Positions 47,450-60,429 of a stretch of 64,000 nt of DNA are shown here, piece by piece (position 1 is the first letter of the stretch; each line of letters opens with the position of its first letter). Below the pieces are notes generated by a model. That model worked only from the letters and a program-made list of their open reading frames with translations, had not been told where the DNA came from and did no database searches. The DNA comes from Hippophae tibetana. Taxonomy: Eukaryota > Streptophyta > Magnoliopsida > Rosales > Elaeagnaceae. A program made the translations under genes and the position numbers. The stretch lies in contig CM072812.1 in assembly GCA_037013495.1 (NCBI GenBank), positions 69,881,340 to 69,945,339 of the forward strand, in the 5' to 3' direction.

Positions 47450-49920
47450 TCTTCCAAGTATAGAATTATAATTAGGTAACGATATGTATCATAAATTCTC
47501 CCTTTAGTAATAAAATTAAATTCAAATGATCAAATAATTGAAAATATCTTAGGAACAGAAATTGAAATATAGCCAAATAGGTCTATTTAATTTACTAAGT
47601 CTTACAATAATAAAAATTGTAGAAATAATTAAAGAAAAAATAAAACTAATAGGGTGAGAACTTTCTAGTCTTGGCCTAGCAAGACTTTTACTTTTTCCCT
47701 TTTAGATTCCCACAACATAGCATTCTATAGCTACCTTTTATTCTCCAATTATGACTTTTGTTCCAATGTCGATTGTGAACTTTAAGGGAAGATGATAGAT
47801 TGAATCTATATTCTTGGCCTTATGCAAGAAGGCCCTTCTTAGGATACACTTGTATAAAGATAGGCAATCAATTATAAGGTCACAATACCATCTAAGATGA
47901 GTTTCATTTAATTCCAGGTCTTAGAGAATAGAACGTTGGCTAAGCTGTTTGTATCTAGTAGTACTCGATGCAAAAATATGTTGGCTATCAATAGGTTGGC
48001 TACCAAGGAATCTATATGAGAATGAATCAACCTATAGGCTTCTCTTTCTAAAAATGTTATATATAAGCCTACGAGTTTATGATCTTTTCCTAGGTTATGG
48101 GTAGTGACAACATGTAGAATTTATGGACTACAGATTGCCTCTTAGATGTGTACTTTACGAGAATTGTTGGAACTATCCCTAATAAGACCTTTTATGATGA
48201 GTTTAACATCAAAGACTTCCTATCATTAAGGCTAGTCCTTCTCTTTTAGTAGGGAGGCCTGATGTGGAGACCACTACTATTTTGGCCTTTAGTTGTTCAC
48301 AAAATCATATAAGTATTCTTTTTTGACATGCTACTTGATTTCATCCTTCAACTTTTGGTAGTTCTCAATTGAATGGCCAGTGTCTTTAGGGAACCGACAT
48401 TATTAGGACTTGTCCTACTTGAGGTTTTCTGTTTATTAGATCATTATACGATATGTGAAATGCAACTTGTATTAGCATGGGCTCTCTTGTTACATTGGGA
48501 AGGGTGTAAGCTTGGAAACCTCAACCAAGATGCATGATATTTTTTTTCCTTAATTAGGTTTTATATTATCTTTCTAGTCTAGTCTATATCTCTTATTGTT
48601 GCGGTGTAGGGGCTCATCCCTACGCTTATGCTTTCTCCCTAAACTCTTTTCTATAAGGCTCTTGATTTTTTCTATTGTAAAGCATCTCATTCATATTGAT
48701 GTATGTGCTGACCAATTAAGTAGGTTCATAGTATGTTATTGGGAAATCTTTAGCCATATTTCTCCATGGGGCTCTCTTGTGTAGGGCTTGGTTCAAGGCC
48801 ATAATGGCCATAGAGTCTAGGTAATCCTCCACTTGTATCTTCTTCGAGATGAATCGATCCAAGAAATCTTTTAAGGACTCATCCCTTATCTGCTATAAGT
48901 TCAACAGATGGGCCAAGGTTTTTGGCCTCTTCTCTTAGATGAATAGTAAGACAAAAAATATTTCCCAAATTCTAAGAATGAATTAATAGTGTAGGGCTTT
49001 AAGATACGACACCAGGTTTTGGTCTTTCTAGTCAATGTAAGATAGAAATCCTAACACTTTATTGCATTGGTGTAGGTATAGAGGTTCATCCAACCCAAGA
49101 TGTTTTTGGGTGCTCCAAGGGGTATTTTATGCCATCATGCAAGCCTTTGTTTGGAAACTTTAACTTCTCATAAAATGGGATGGCCATGATCTCTGGGGTG
49201 AATGGGAACTCAGTAAAGATTTCTAGGTTAAAGAGTCTACCTTGGTTTAGTCTCTATAGAACCTCTTGGATGAATAATAATTGATACTTCGTCTAGATAC
49301 TAGATCTTGGGATGGCCATCGACCATAGAGGCTGCTTGGTTAGCATGGCTGGCTTAGAAATAATGTCCCTACCTACACGCCTCAAGATCATTAGGAAAAT
49401 GACGATGGAAACAAGCCTTTCGTGCTAGTCTCAACAGGTCCAAGATGGAAAGTCGATGGGATTGTCATTTGGTCTCTATGGCTGGACGACTCTGAATGGT
49501 ACAAGTAGATAATGTCTAGTGAACCACAAAAATCTGGACTCGTTATTGATGGCTATCTTTCTAGCCAAGCCCTTGATAGTTACGGGTATGGCCTTATGCG
49601 CTTTGTCCATTGGAGGGTGCCACAAGGTTGTTTTCTGGGGTGAGGACTTATCTCAGAGTGGTGGCTCTAATAGGTGCTCCATAATGGATTGGAGTTTTTT
49701 TTCCATCAAGTGTAGGCAGACTTTGGTCCAAGATGTCCTCATAATCTGGACCCGTTGGGCTTGTTATGGGTAGATAGTTCTATATGCAACATCTATGTTT
49801 TTGGAAAACTATGATGAGTCAAAAGAATTGAAAGATGGATGGTCTAATAGTTAGTGCTGATCTCCGTGGATATGCGAGATGAGAAAAATGTTAGGACCTC
49901 AGACCATCATTTGGGCAGTG
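47450..49920 (-). pseudogene. Tat/Retand-like Ty3/gypsy gag-protease relic, minus strand
   Basis: On the minus strand, WMNLYTYTNAIKC near 49090, then TRKTKTWCRILKPYTINSFL near 49000 and KDFLDRFISKKIQVEDYLDS near 48860 follow the gag pattern of Tat-lineage elements (family pattern: DHL..Y...M then AR.WY..L.P.SI.SF then E.L..Y..RF..E). Further down, near 48060-47940, SDSLVANLLIANIFLHRVLL leads into the protease active site region, with DTNSLANVLF where DNGSSVNVLF is usual. Stops and frameshifts are frequent. RT, RNase H and integrase are absent. Confidence 0.72.
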
Positions 49921-51250
49921 GTCTTTGGTTTTTCAATGCTTAAATTTGTAATAAGATGATAATTATTCTTGGAGATCTACGATCCCGTTATGTGATTATG
50001 AGAAAATAGAGTATATGGTTGTGATTCTCTATTATGAGATTCAACTTATATCATATATCTTTGATTGTGTACATATGTGGATATATATATATAAAAAATA
50101 GTTAACTTAATGGCTATTCCTTACTAGAATAGATTGACTTGTTATACCATTGTAGACCTCTATCTGTGAGTATCTCTTCAAGATAATTAAAGAATAATTA
50201 CTGGTCATTTATCACTTTATTGAGATTATATTAATATCCTACTTATATGATAATTCAATGTTCGTTAAGCTTGGCCCATAAGACTCTTTATTGATTGAGA
50301 TCACTCTTTACTTGTCATGTGAGATATACAAAATTACAACTAATAGAGTGTTTATTAAATTAGACACAAAGGTTGGTGCGATGTGGTGCCTGTACTAGTG
50401 GAGTAGTTCGTTGTTGAAGTTTCATCTCATAACTATCAATATTGATGGTGTAGAGCTAGGTTCGATTCAATTAGGTCTTAGAAAAATTGAGATTTTTTAA
50501 TACAATTTTGTACTTTTATACAATAAAGATGAAAAATGACAAAAATACCCTTAATGGGTGATCACATGACTATCATGTGATTCTCTTTTGAATTACTGTT
50601 AATTTGGATGTTAAAAGATGGACTCTCCAAACAAAATTAAATAGTTTTAGTTGTAATGATTTGGCAAATAGTCTAGCGATAAAACTTATTATTTATCGTT
50701 TTAATTTATAGATAGAAATCACACTAAAATATCATTTAATCTAGAAATAACTAAATAATTTTAGAACAAAAATTATAATTTTAGTTGTAAATGAAACACT
50801 CGCTAGATACCCATAAAGTAATTAAAAGAAAAGGAAAGAAAAAAAAACACATTTAAAATTTATAGCAAGAAATATAATTTTCAAAAAATATTAAATATGA
50901 TTAAATTAAATAGAGTTTAATATTAAATGAGTTTAAATTATTATACTTTAATTTAAATTTAATATAATTAAATAACATTTAATATGAATAATATGTTAAA
51001 TTTTTTTATTTTTTTTAAATCAAGCAAATAATTGTAAAAAACGGAACACACTATTTCAAGAACCTTTGACTCTTCATTTTTCTTGGTGAAAGTCCAGTCA
51101 TGACTCATGACGGTACATGCAATAAACGTGAGGGTGCTCGTGATGAAACGTGCGTTTGATAATTTTAGGTCATTTTGTACATGCTACTCACATTGTTAGA
51201 TATACGTTAACCGCATTTTGTTGTATACTTTCGGTTTCAATTTAGACTAA
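49920..51250. other. Unclassified, increasingly AT-rich DNA
   Basis: The first part (to about 50480) is of intermediate base composition and may be the remains of an LTR. After about 50650 it is low-complexity AT-rich. No gene or structured element seen. Confidence 0.4.
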
Positions 51251-51256
51251 GGTGGA

Positions 51257-52306
51257 ATTGTTCAATTAGTATTTAAAGGGATTTTAATAGATTTTAAATT
51301 TAAAAATATTAATAATTTTTAAAAAATTTAACATATATATATTTTTAAACTTTTAAATTTTTTTATATAAATTTAAATAAATTTATATGATTTTTTAATA
51401 AATTCGTATTAGAATTTTTATAAAATTTAATATATTTTAAATTTTTATCATATTTATACTTTTCACTATATTTAATTGTTTTATAATTTATTAATGAACA
51501 ATTTACAATTATCAAAAAATTTCATTAAGTTATTATGTATTTTAATCAAAAATTCAACAAGGCATATACTTTTCTTTTAAGTTATGAGAATATCAAAAAA
51601 CTTTATAAAAAAAAGGGATTTGCATTAGTTGAAAAGAGGTAAGCCTCTAACTAATTTTATAGTAAAAATTATTAATGTGATATTCTTTATTCCGAATCGT
51701 TATTTAAAGAAAAATATTCCTTTAAGGAATAGTAGGTAGGAATTGTTAAAAAAAACTTACTTACAGTTAATTGTGTGAAATATATTAAAGCAAAAAAAAG
51801 GAAAAAAAGAGGGAGTTAAGAGTAAGGAGGAAAGAGAGAGCAATGAAATAAAAAAGAAAATAAAAAGAAGTTATAAAAAAAAGTCTTCATACATCTCATG
51901 GGAGAAGATGTTATTGGTAATAGAGTTTATTTTTACTTAATAAGAAAAAAAAAAGAGGGAGTTTAGAATAAGGAGGAGAGAGAGAGAGCAATGAAATAAA
52001 AAAGAAAATAAAAAGAAAAATGAAAAAAGTTATAAAAAAAAGTCTTCATAAATATTACGGGAGAAGATCGATGTTAGTGGTAATAGAATTTATTGACATT
52101 TTTAATATATTAATACTTTTGTAAACTTTTAAAAAGTAATAATTAAATACATCTTATAAACTTTAAAAAAGTCTTAAAAAAGTTTTAATTTAATACACCT
52201 AAATTTTTATAAATTCTCAAAAAATCTTAAATAAATACATTTATACCTATAGAAACTTTTAAAATCCATTAAAGTCTACAAAAATACTATTTAAATACAC
52301 TCTTAT
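51257..52306. mobile_element. Possible inverted-repeat element (~1.05 kb)
   Basis: The left side reads TTAGTATTTAAAGGGATTTT then AATAGATTTTAAA. The right side reads TTTTAAAATCCATTAAAGTC then TACAAAAATACTATTTAAAT, which is its approximate inverted complement. The inner part next to each end consists of A/T runs with AAACTTTTAAA words. No transposase or clear target duplication is seen; the low complexity of AT-rich DNA makes chance matches possible. Confidence 0.4.
51800..52090. repeat. ~145-bp tandem duplication
   Basis: AAAAGAGGGAGTTAAGAGTA and the following block, including GAGAGAGCAATGAAATAAAA and AAAAAAAGTCTTCATA, occur near 51806 and again near 51951. The second copy has a small insertion (AAAATGAAAA). 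It lies inside the possible inverted-repeat element. Confidence 0.88.
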
Positions 52307-52309
52307 AAA

Positions 52310-53375
52310 TCGTCATTTTTTTTGGATTAAAGTATATATATTTTTTAAGTTATAGGACGAAATTTCTTCAATTGATAATTACAGGACTAAAAAGTTTATT
52401 TATACAATTTTATATGACTATTAATGCCCTTCTGTAATAGATATTACAGGTATGGATTAGAAGGATGTAGGTCTTTTTTTTAATCAAAATTATTATGAAA
52501 TTAATACTAAAAATAATATTTTTTTTTATAATTTTTAACTACAAAAATAATAAGTTTTATGTATAACTCATATATTGATTTTTACTATTAGTTTAAGTCA
52601 AACTATAACTATTTAAATTAATTCAATATTAAATTTTATTTAAATTAATTTCGTTCAATATTATTAAGTAATTATTTTTATTATTTAAATTTTATGAGTA
52701 TTATTTTATGAAAATTTTCGGATTACTCCTATTGTATAGTTCAAAGGGATATAAGATTATAGAATTTATAAAGCTACCTATTAGTGTAACAAATTAAAAA
52801 AAATGCTTCAAAAGAAGCTGGAACTCACAATATTAAAGTTACTAGCAAATATGCACCTAAAAGCACGTGAGTACACACGTTATAAGCAATTAATGATTTA
52901 TGAATTTGAATATTATTTGAGGTCGTAGGAGTTTAAGCATTGCTAAAATTAAAGTTGTTTGCATGAATTTAAAGACATTTTATGCTTTGCATGTGAATAT
53001 TATTTTGTATTTTTTCAAGCTTTAAAATATTTAATATTTCCAATGCTACAAATATCTTACAAGTATTATTATATAGTAGAAAATTGATATTAGTTGAGAT
53101 AAAATTTAATTGATATATTATATAAATTGTGAGTGACAAATTGTTGTACATTGACTCTAAAATATTTATATCATTTATAATGATACTAGTTAATCTTGTA
53201 ATTATTCGAGGTAATGTTATATTTACCTATGGAAAGGATACGAAATTTTGGGATAAAGATGAAAAGCAGATAAGCAAGCAATTAACAATGTAACAATAGG
53301 ATCATAGGGGGAATACTTGATACGGATTTCAAGCACCACTTGTAAGAGCATATGTTAGTCTCGTAACTTATAACT
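52310..53375. other. AT-rich DNA, no gene seen
   Basis: Low-complexity sequence with no recognisable coding or structural feature. Confidence 0.5.
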
Positions 53376-53379
53376 CTTA

Positions 53380-53960
53380 GTATTCTACAACAAAATAGTG
53401 TTGTAGAAAGAAAAAAAAACATGATGTTGCTTTAGACAGTTAGGTTAATAATGAGCTATAGATCAATGCCCATATCATTATAGGAATATGTTCTACAAGC
53501 AGTGGCATACTTGCTGAATGTAGTTCTTTCTAAGGTCTATTCCTAAGACATTAGCAGAGTTATAGATGGGATGCAAACCAAGTTTGTGCAACATCCACAT
53601 ATGGAGATGTCTAGCACACATGCTAAAAGGCAAGTCTAGAAAGTTGAAATCTAGGTAAGAAGTATGCATGTTTGTTGGATATTATAAATAAATAAAATGA
53701 GGTATGTTCTATAATATTCAAGAGAATAAGGTGTTTGTGTCAACAAATGCCATATTTCTTGAGGAATATTAGAAGAAAAACAATAAGCCTCCTAGCAAAG
53801 TAGCACTAGAGGAATTATAGTTTAATGGTATCAGAAAACCACCACCTATTAACAATAATACTCGACCAAACCAAGAAACTAAAATCCATAGTCAAGATCT
53901 ACTACAATAACATAGGAGGGAAATTAGAGTGATTGACCGACACATGGGAACTAGTAAGGC
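53380..53960 (+). pseudogene. Copia integrase relic
   Basis: Broken similarity to the C-terminal part of the Ty1/copia integrase. SVVERKKNMMLL near 53398 corresponds to the family block GV.ER.N.TLL.M.R. Then come MSYRSMPISL (usual M....LP..FW), VAYLLNVVLSKVYS (usual A.YLLNR.PSK), MHVCWIL and ENKVFVSTNAIFLEE near 53730, a very characteristic copia block. Stops and shifts occur throughout. No LTRs were identified nearby. Confidence 0.78.
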
Positions 53961-54299
53961 ACAAGTTGTTATGTCTAATAGTCATGTAGATGACCTATTA
54001 TCTTATAAACAAACAATGAAGGATATTCAAGTTCTATATGTCATAACAATTGTACATATGTGAATTGAACTTCTAACCTAAATAAGCATTTAGGACCTAT
54101 ATGGGTTGAGGATATGCCAACCCATGAAATCTTTTTGCCAGGTCTATTTTAACTCGACCAAGCAAGCTTTACAATGTTAATTAAGTAGATAGCAAATCAA
54201 AATATAATAAAAAAACATGCTTAATTTAACACGTCATAAAATAAGCAAAAAAATAACATGTAAACACACTTGTGAAAGTATGCCTAACATATTCTTATT

Positions 54300-54715
54300 A
54301 AGGATAGCAACATGCTTTAACAAGAAAAATAGGACACAACATATGAATCTAGAAAACATAATGTAAAAGCTTTAAAGGATTTTCAATCATTTGAAGGCCT
54401 CCTATATGAAAACATATATGGTAAATGATAATTGTACTCTCACTGTATATGCTTATATATAACACAACATATAACAAGATAAACCTGTATAGGATCCATC
54501 TCTATATGGTAACATCCTCGGGTTACTTAAGACAACCACTAAACAATAAGAAATTTAGTATTCAAAGTAAATCAATAGTTTACAACCTAAGACAATATAT
54601 GCCAATACCTCTACATGTTAAAGCAACATGCTTTACTGCTCTTAAGTTACCTCCATTTGCTATAAACATATCACCTTATTCAAGTAGATCAAACTTATCC
54701 CTAAAGCTTTATCAC
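54300..54715. other. Repeat-derived DNA adjoining the 215-bp tandem repeat
   Basis: The open frame at 54425-54754 runs into the tandem repeat and has no recognisable domain. The sequence has the same style as the repeat that follows and is likely a further diverged unit or its flank. Confidence 0.35.
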
Positions 54716-54945
54716 CATGTGATGTGTTTAACTATTGATGGCTTAACCTCCTAACATGTATACAAGTTGAGACCCTATAACACCCAACCGATACATGATG
54801 CACAAACATATAGGCTCCTAAATTATGCATCATGTTGGAACCTCACAAAACCTAGCCAACACATAAAATACTCCCACATAACACATCACTCAATCCAAGT
54901 ATATCAAACTTGTCCCTAACGCTCAATCACCATTGATTCTTGCAA
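54681..54945. repeat. ~215-bp tandem repeat, left of the Athila-like element
   Basis: CAAGTAGATCAAACTTATCC at 54681 recurs as CAAGTATATCAAACTTGTCC at 54896, giving one full unit and the beginning of a second. The unit contains CACAAAACCTAGCCAACACA. The same unit sequence appears at 62809-62968 beyond the far end of the retroelement. Confidence 0.75.
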
Positions 54946-55014
54946 AGGTTAACTTGTTTTCAATGCTATTACCTATTTACCTGAAAATTACCTTAAAAAC
55001 TTGATGTGTCAAAA

Positions 55015-56756
55015 TTAGGCGTAAAATTTTATACAATTTATAAAGTAGCTTGCAATTGCATAAATCACTTATAGAAAATTATAAGTATACTTCCAAGGTT
55101 ATTCTAAAGAGGGTTCATGTTGTTTTTAAATCATTCAAAGAAATCTTTAAAAAAGAAATTAAATAACCTAAACACCATGTCACGATCATTTTGGTTGAGT
55201 TTCTAAACTAATGACATAAAATAAAGATAGATTCAATAAAAATTTAAGCGACTAAACATTTATCATGTAGTGGAGAATTTATAGGATATATTAGTTAACT
55301 AATCATGCTTGTTCAATATTAAGTAAGATATTAAAGATATGGATTAATATTATTGATTCTTTCTTATAGGTATGAAAATATCCTAAAACAATGATCCTTT
55401 TTATGTTAATTAAACTTTAACTTGTCACCTTTCGTTGAGGAAATAATTTAAATCTTAATTAAATTACGCTCCTTTTCTAAGAAATTATTAAACCATTAAC
55501 TTTCCACTTTTGATCGGGCGATAATTTAAATTTCATGAAGATGTCTAAGTTAAGTTTATGATTTAAGTATCTGGAACTAACTTTCAAATTTTAAAATTAT
55601 TATGAAGGATACGTCCTCAATATATCTTCAATAATAATTCTTGTAATAATCTTTGAAATATATCTCAATCTTACTATACAGTTAATATAGACCAAAAAGA
55701 TTTAAGATGCTACTCTAAATCAGATTTAGATAACTTAAATCCTAAATCTAATTCTCTTGTTTATTATGAAACATACTTTGTCAATATATTTTTCATTTAC
55801 AAACTTTGGTTTAAATCTTGATGATGAAATAAAACTTAATTCATTGTAAAAAAATGTTTAATTTACTTTAATAAGTCACAAGCATAATAACATTATTAAC
55901 ATTCCATACTATTTATAACAAGACATGTATAATTTAGTAAAGGAATAATAAATTAAATAAATAGCATGTAAAACAATACTTAAAAATATTCTGAAAAGAA
56001 TACATTTAAATATACCTCAACATAATTCTCAGAATTATTTTTGGAAAAATCTCCAGACAGAATTGTTGTGCTACTTATTAAATTAAAGCTAAACGCTATT
56101 ACATAAACTAAATTTGTTTATCTCTCGAATGAAAGAAGAACTTTAAACTACTGAAAAAAAGCTAAGAAATGTAAGAAATTCTCTAGAAGAGAATTGATGG
56201 GATATCTATTACAAAAGAAATAAGGTCTTATTTATAGGGTGAAGAAAGGAGGAGTAAATGAATCCTTCGACATGTCGTTGTGGCATACAGTTTTTCCATA
56301 TCATGGAAAACATATCCTATACATGGTTTAAGCACAATCTGCTCTTTTTGCACTATAGCACACAATGTTGTCATATTGTGACACATATATGGGACATATT
56401 GATTCTTTCATTTGGCCTCACACCGCGGCTCATAACAATTTCATATCCCAGTACACTTCAAACTACATCACTTTGGAACTTTAATTTTCATGTAATTTAT
56501 TTTCCTAATTTTTAAACATATGTAATGTTTTACAAATATTTTCTTTTAATCTTTAAAGTTGTAATAGGTATTTCAAGTATAATTCTTTTAAGTTGAATCT
56601 TTTTAATAGAAGAAATACCTAAAAAACAACAAAATATACTGTGATTTCGAAAAGATAGATTTGCATAAAATGATATTAAAACAAGAAAATACAAATAAAT
56701 ATAATCACTAAACATGCATAAAATCATGATATATCAAATGTCTTTTGCACTTATCA
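55015..56756 (-). mobile_element. Athila-like LTR, copy C (3' LTR of the minus-strand element)
   Basis: It ends on the right with GCACTTATCA (56747-56756), so on the minus strand it begins TGATAAGTGC. A minus-strand promoter (CCTATAAATAAGAC) lies at about 56225-56240. It aligns along its length with 61290-62800 and with 20990-22731. The minus-strand internal sequence before the LTR contains a GGTCGGGGTTA purine-rich tract suited to plus-strand priming. Length is about 1.74 kb. Confidence 0.75.
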
Positions 56757-57490
56757 TAACCCCGACCAGTTTCTTACTAGTCTTTTAGCAAGAATGGGGA
56801 AAAACTAAAAATAAAATTAGAGACTAAACTATCCTTAATTATTTTCATAGATTGACACAGTTTTATTTAGCTAGATTGACACAGTTTTATTTAGCATATG
56901 CAACAAGCCTTTAAACCCATAGGTTTCCCTCGTGGACGAGTTTAAGTCTCGTGAGAGCTTTCAGATATGATACCCACAAACATCAAAAGTAAATTTTTTT
57001 TTGAAATAACAACAAACAAATAATACATAAACAAATAAGAATTTAAAACAAAGTAAAAAGATAAAATAATAAGAAAATAAAACTTCACATGCTTTTAAAA
57101 TTTCTTTCAAGTATATAATTAAATTCTATAGAACAAGTAATTTCAATATTTTAAACATTCATGATTTATTATAATAATTAGTTAAAAATCACTTTCATTT
57201 TTAATTCAAAAATATACCAATATAAAATTTTCCTAATCACAGTACAAGGAATTTTGATTCATTTTAACTCTAATCTCACAAGACATACTTTCAATAACAC
57301 TGATCTTATTACTTCAAGTACTCATGAAAGAGTTTATATATAGAAATGAACTAGTAGTTCGCATATGTTTAAAGAATAAAAAGTTCAAAGTGGTGCATCA
57401 TATTGATCTCATAAAAGTAATTACATGAAAGGATTTATAAAGAAATCATATATTATTTTCATACATCAATCAAATTCGTCAAATAAATCT
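56757..57490 (-). mobile_element. 3' non-coding internal region of the Athila-like element
   Basis: It is collinear with 22732-23445. Right next to the LTR it contains CTTACTAGTCTTTTAGCAAG, a signature of the region upstream of the 3' LTR in this group of plant Ty3/gypsy elements. No ORF. Confidence 0.7.
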
Positions 57491-58625
57491 CAAGTAATAT
57501 GCCTTTTAGGAGATGAAAAAATGCAATGACTTCTTGGGAAATTATTTCCTATATTTTTGTATTGTATTTAGCAAATTCTCACAACTTTAAAGGATAATGG
57601 GTCATAATGTGTAGTTTATACTATTCATTTTTCTCTTTTATCTTTTTTTAGAGCTAATTTGTGCCTTTTTATTTTATTGATTTAGGTAACCTTATATATA
57701 TATATATATCTTGCTTATAAGTCATGCATGAATGAATAGAAAGACATATACTTTCAATTTCTACTTAGCTTATGCAATTTAAACAATAAAAATAAATATA
57801 TGACACTTTATTAGATGTAAAAATCCTAACATTTAATGCAAAGGCCTATAAATATTATCTAACAATTAGAATTGATAAGAAGAGTGTTTAAAGAGTAGAA
57901 AAAATTATCATCACTCAAAATGGGAAGATAATGGCTCAAAATATATTCTAACAAGTGTAATCTTCATTATTTGATTCCTAAACACTGATTTTAGGTTTAT
58001 GGAAATTTTAACATTTAATCATGAAATAGTAATTATGGTAAAAACTAATTAATTATTACATTACTACATGAATTTTTTTTTAAAATTAATCTAATAATAC
58101 ATAGATTTTATCCATTTCTTAAAATTAACTTTATAAGACATGATAATTTTCTAAGAAAACAAAAAATGAATCAAAAATTTTTAATTCAATAAAAATAAAT
58201 AAAAGCACCAAAAAAGTAAATAAAAACATATTTAAAAATTTTAACATGTGAACATAAAATTTTAATTTTAGTACATAATTTTATAAATGTAACTTTTTAT
58301 ACCCCAACTTAGAATTTAAATTGCCCCTAGTGTAACAATTATAAATCCAAGATAAAGAGTAAAGATGAAAAATTACTTATTTGCTTGAACTTGTTCAAGA
58401 GTTGGTATTGAATTGAAGGTGCATCCATAAATCCCAACATATTAAAATTATATAGATGTGTACTTCTCACAAATTTAACAAATAGTTATAAAATTAACAT
58501 TTCTAAATAATGTTTAAAAACATGAAATAAAATAACACAACAAAAATAAAAATAAATACACTATCCAAAATAAATAAAAATTAATGTTAAAAAAAATAAA
58601 ACCAAACAAAAATACATAAAAATAA
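57490..58625. other. AT-rich internal DNA of the Athila-like element, no ORF seen
   Basis: Low-complexity sequence between the 3' non-coding region and the env-like ORF relic, with a short (TA)n at about 57692-57709. Confidence 0.45.
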
Positions 58626-58629
58626 ATAA

Positions 58630-59717
58630 AATTATGGATCATTTAGAGATTTTCCTCCATGTCATCCGAATCTTGATCTTCATGTTCTTGTTGTCGTGAT
58701 CTTTTTAGAGGTATAAAATTGAAGTCATAATGATGATATATACTCAGGTGTTGTTAAGTGACTTATATCTACCCCGAGATGACTTAATTGCAACTGATTC
58801 ATTTTAAAAACTAACTAGTTATGTTCAAACTAATCACGATGTTGTTGATTTAGGAATACTACTTGTTGGGTAAAATAAGTTTGTTGGTATTCTTCCATAT
58901 GGCTCATTCTCTCACCAAAGTTATGAAATTGATATTTTATAGATATTCTTGATCAAGGAATGACTCTCCATTCTCTTGGAATGATATTTATACCAAATGT
59001 AAGCTTATCAAAGTATGTCATATTTAATAATTCATTGGATTGTATAATATCACCCTTTGTATGGGAGAAAAAGAAACTCATATGGTGACTATTTAGAGAT
59101 AGCTTAATTCACTAGTGAATTATTGCTCTAACATTCACAGGTATCTTTGATGCGATTGCATATAGTAAAATAGCCCTCTCTATAAACTGTGCTATAATGT
59201 TTGGGGGGCATTATCCTAGAAAAAAAGTATTTCCAAGTTCTTTGCTTCAAAAACTTTATGTTTACCACCAACTATAATCCATTTTGTACCTTGTATAGTT
59301 AGGCTTTTAATACTGTAGTATAATCGACATTACTATGATATTTCTCATACTCACTTTCTCCAACATGTACTAAATAAACATGCGTATTTATATCATTAGG
59401 TTCACATAGAACTAGCAAATTCCTAACAAATGTTTTTTCGTCAACAACGTCAAGAAAATTTGCATAAAATTCCTGAACTAGAGATTTAGTAACAACCTTT
59501 GGTTCCTTACAAACTTTTTCCAGCCTAGGATTCCTATTGTATCAGTAATCCTTTCAAGTCCATCATTAAATTAGATCCATCTTTCTAGATTAAAAACTAT
59601 ATTAACTTCCACTGCTTCTTTAAATAGTACTTTAGCATTAAAGCTTGAGAATTTTAAATTATCGAAATCTTCAAAAGTTGAAACCTTCTTTCCTTTCGTA
59701 GATCTTTTAGCTGCCAT
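58630..59717 (-). pseudogene. Athila env-like / putative plant transposon protein-domain ORF relic
   Basis: Minus strand from an ATG at 59717. It begins MAAKRSTKGKKVSTFEDFDN. Segments LVQEFYANFLDVVDEKTFVR near 59480 and KIPVNVRAIIH near 59140 match the putative plant transposon protein domain (family pattern V.EFYAN...... VRG, then RA.LLYAI..G..I.VG..I). The tail is acidic (QQEHEDQDSDDMEENL). Stops, starting after LERWI near 59575, and frameshifts disrupt it. Position between gag and the 3' LTR suits the third ORF of Athila-type elements. The protein's function is unknown. Confidence 0.62.
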
Positions 59718-60170
59718 TTCAATTTCTTTTTACTACAATATCTAGACAAGGATTCACCAATAATTTCAAAAACAAAATTTAATATAAATAATTTCTAAGT
59801 CTCTTTTTATCCTAAATAAGGTTTTGGACTCTTAATAAATATATAAGTAGTCCAAAAATTCTAGAAAAATTAAATAGAAGAATTAAATTTCAAAAATTAT
59901 GAAGACTTACTTTTTGTTGTTGAAGATTTGAAGGAAAGGAATAACACCCCTTTGAAGATGAAAATCTTTGAAGGAATTTGGAAAACAAATTGAAAACTTC
60001 TTGAAAGAATGGTTGAAATTGGCTTTTAGAAAAGATTTATGAAAGAAATTTAAATGAAGGTGCGATTTTTTTAGGGATGGTATGTGTTTAGGGGGAGAGA
60101 AATTGTAGAATTTTGAGAGAAAATATGAGAAAAGTGAAGCTTCTTTCTTAGAGAAATGGGTTATAGGCAA
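59718..60170 (-). other. Leader of the env-like ORF with a possible splice donor
   Basis: On the minus strand a pyrimidine-rich leader (CTCATATTTTCTCTC, AATTTCTCTCCCCCT) is followed by AACAAAAAGTAAGTCTTC near 59915, a good splice-donor match, and then the ATG at 59717. This suggests the ORF once had its own mRNA or a spliced one. An open frame at 59907-60170 through it has no domain similarity. Confidence 0.4.
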
Positions 60171-60429
60171 AAAGTTACACGTATTTTATGGCATAGAATT
60201 TTTCATGCTATGGTGCAATATGTTCTAATTCTACCCGTTATGCATTTAAACCATTCATTCTGTGGCGCACACAAATTTCATGCCAAATTGCCTATTCTCT
60301 ATTTCACTTGTTTTCTGTTTGTATTCCCCTTTCTTTTTTATTTAAAAAATCTATATTTACCACACATAAATTAAAAATCATACAAAATAAATAAATACAA
60401 AATTTAAAATAAATTAAAGAAATAAATAA

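Noticed and set aside
49519..49773. Plus-strand frame of 84 codons
   Set aside because: Lies antisense to the upstream edge of the Tat-like gag relic and shows no similarity of its own.
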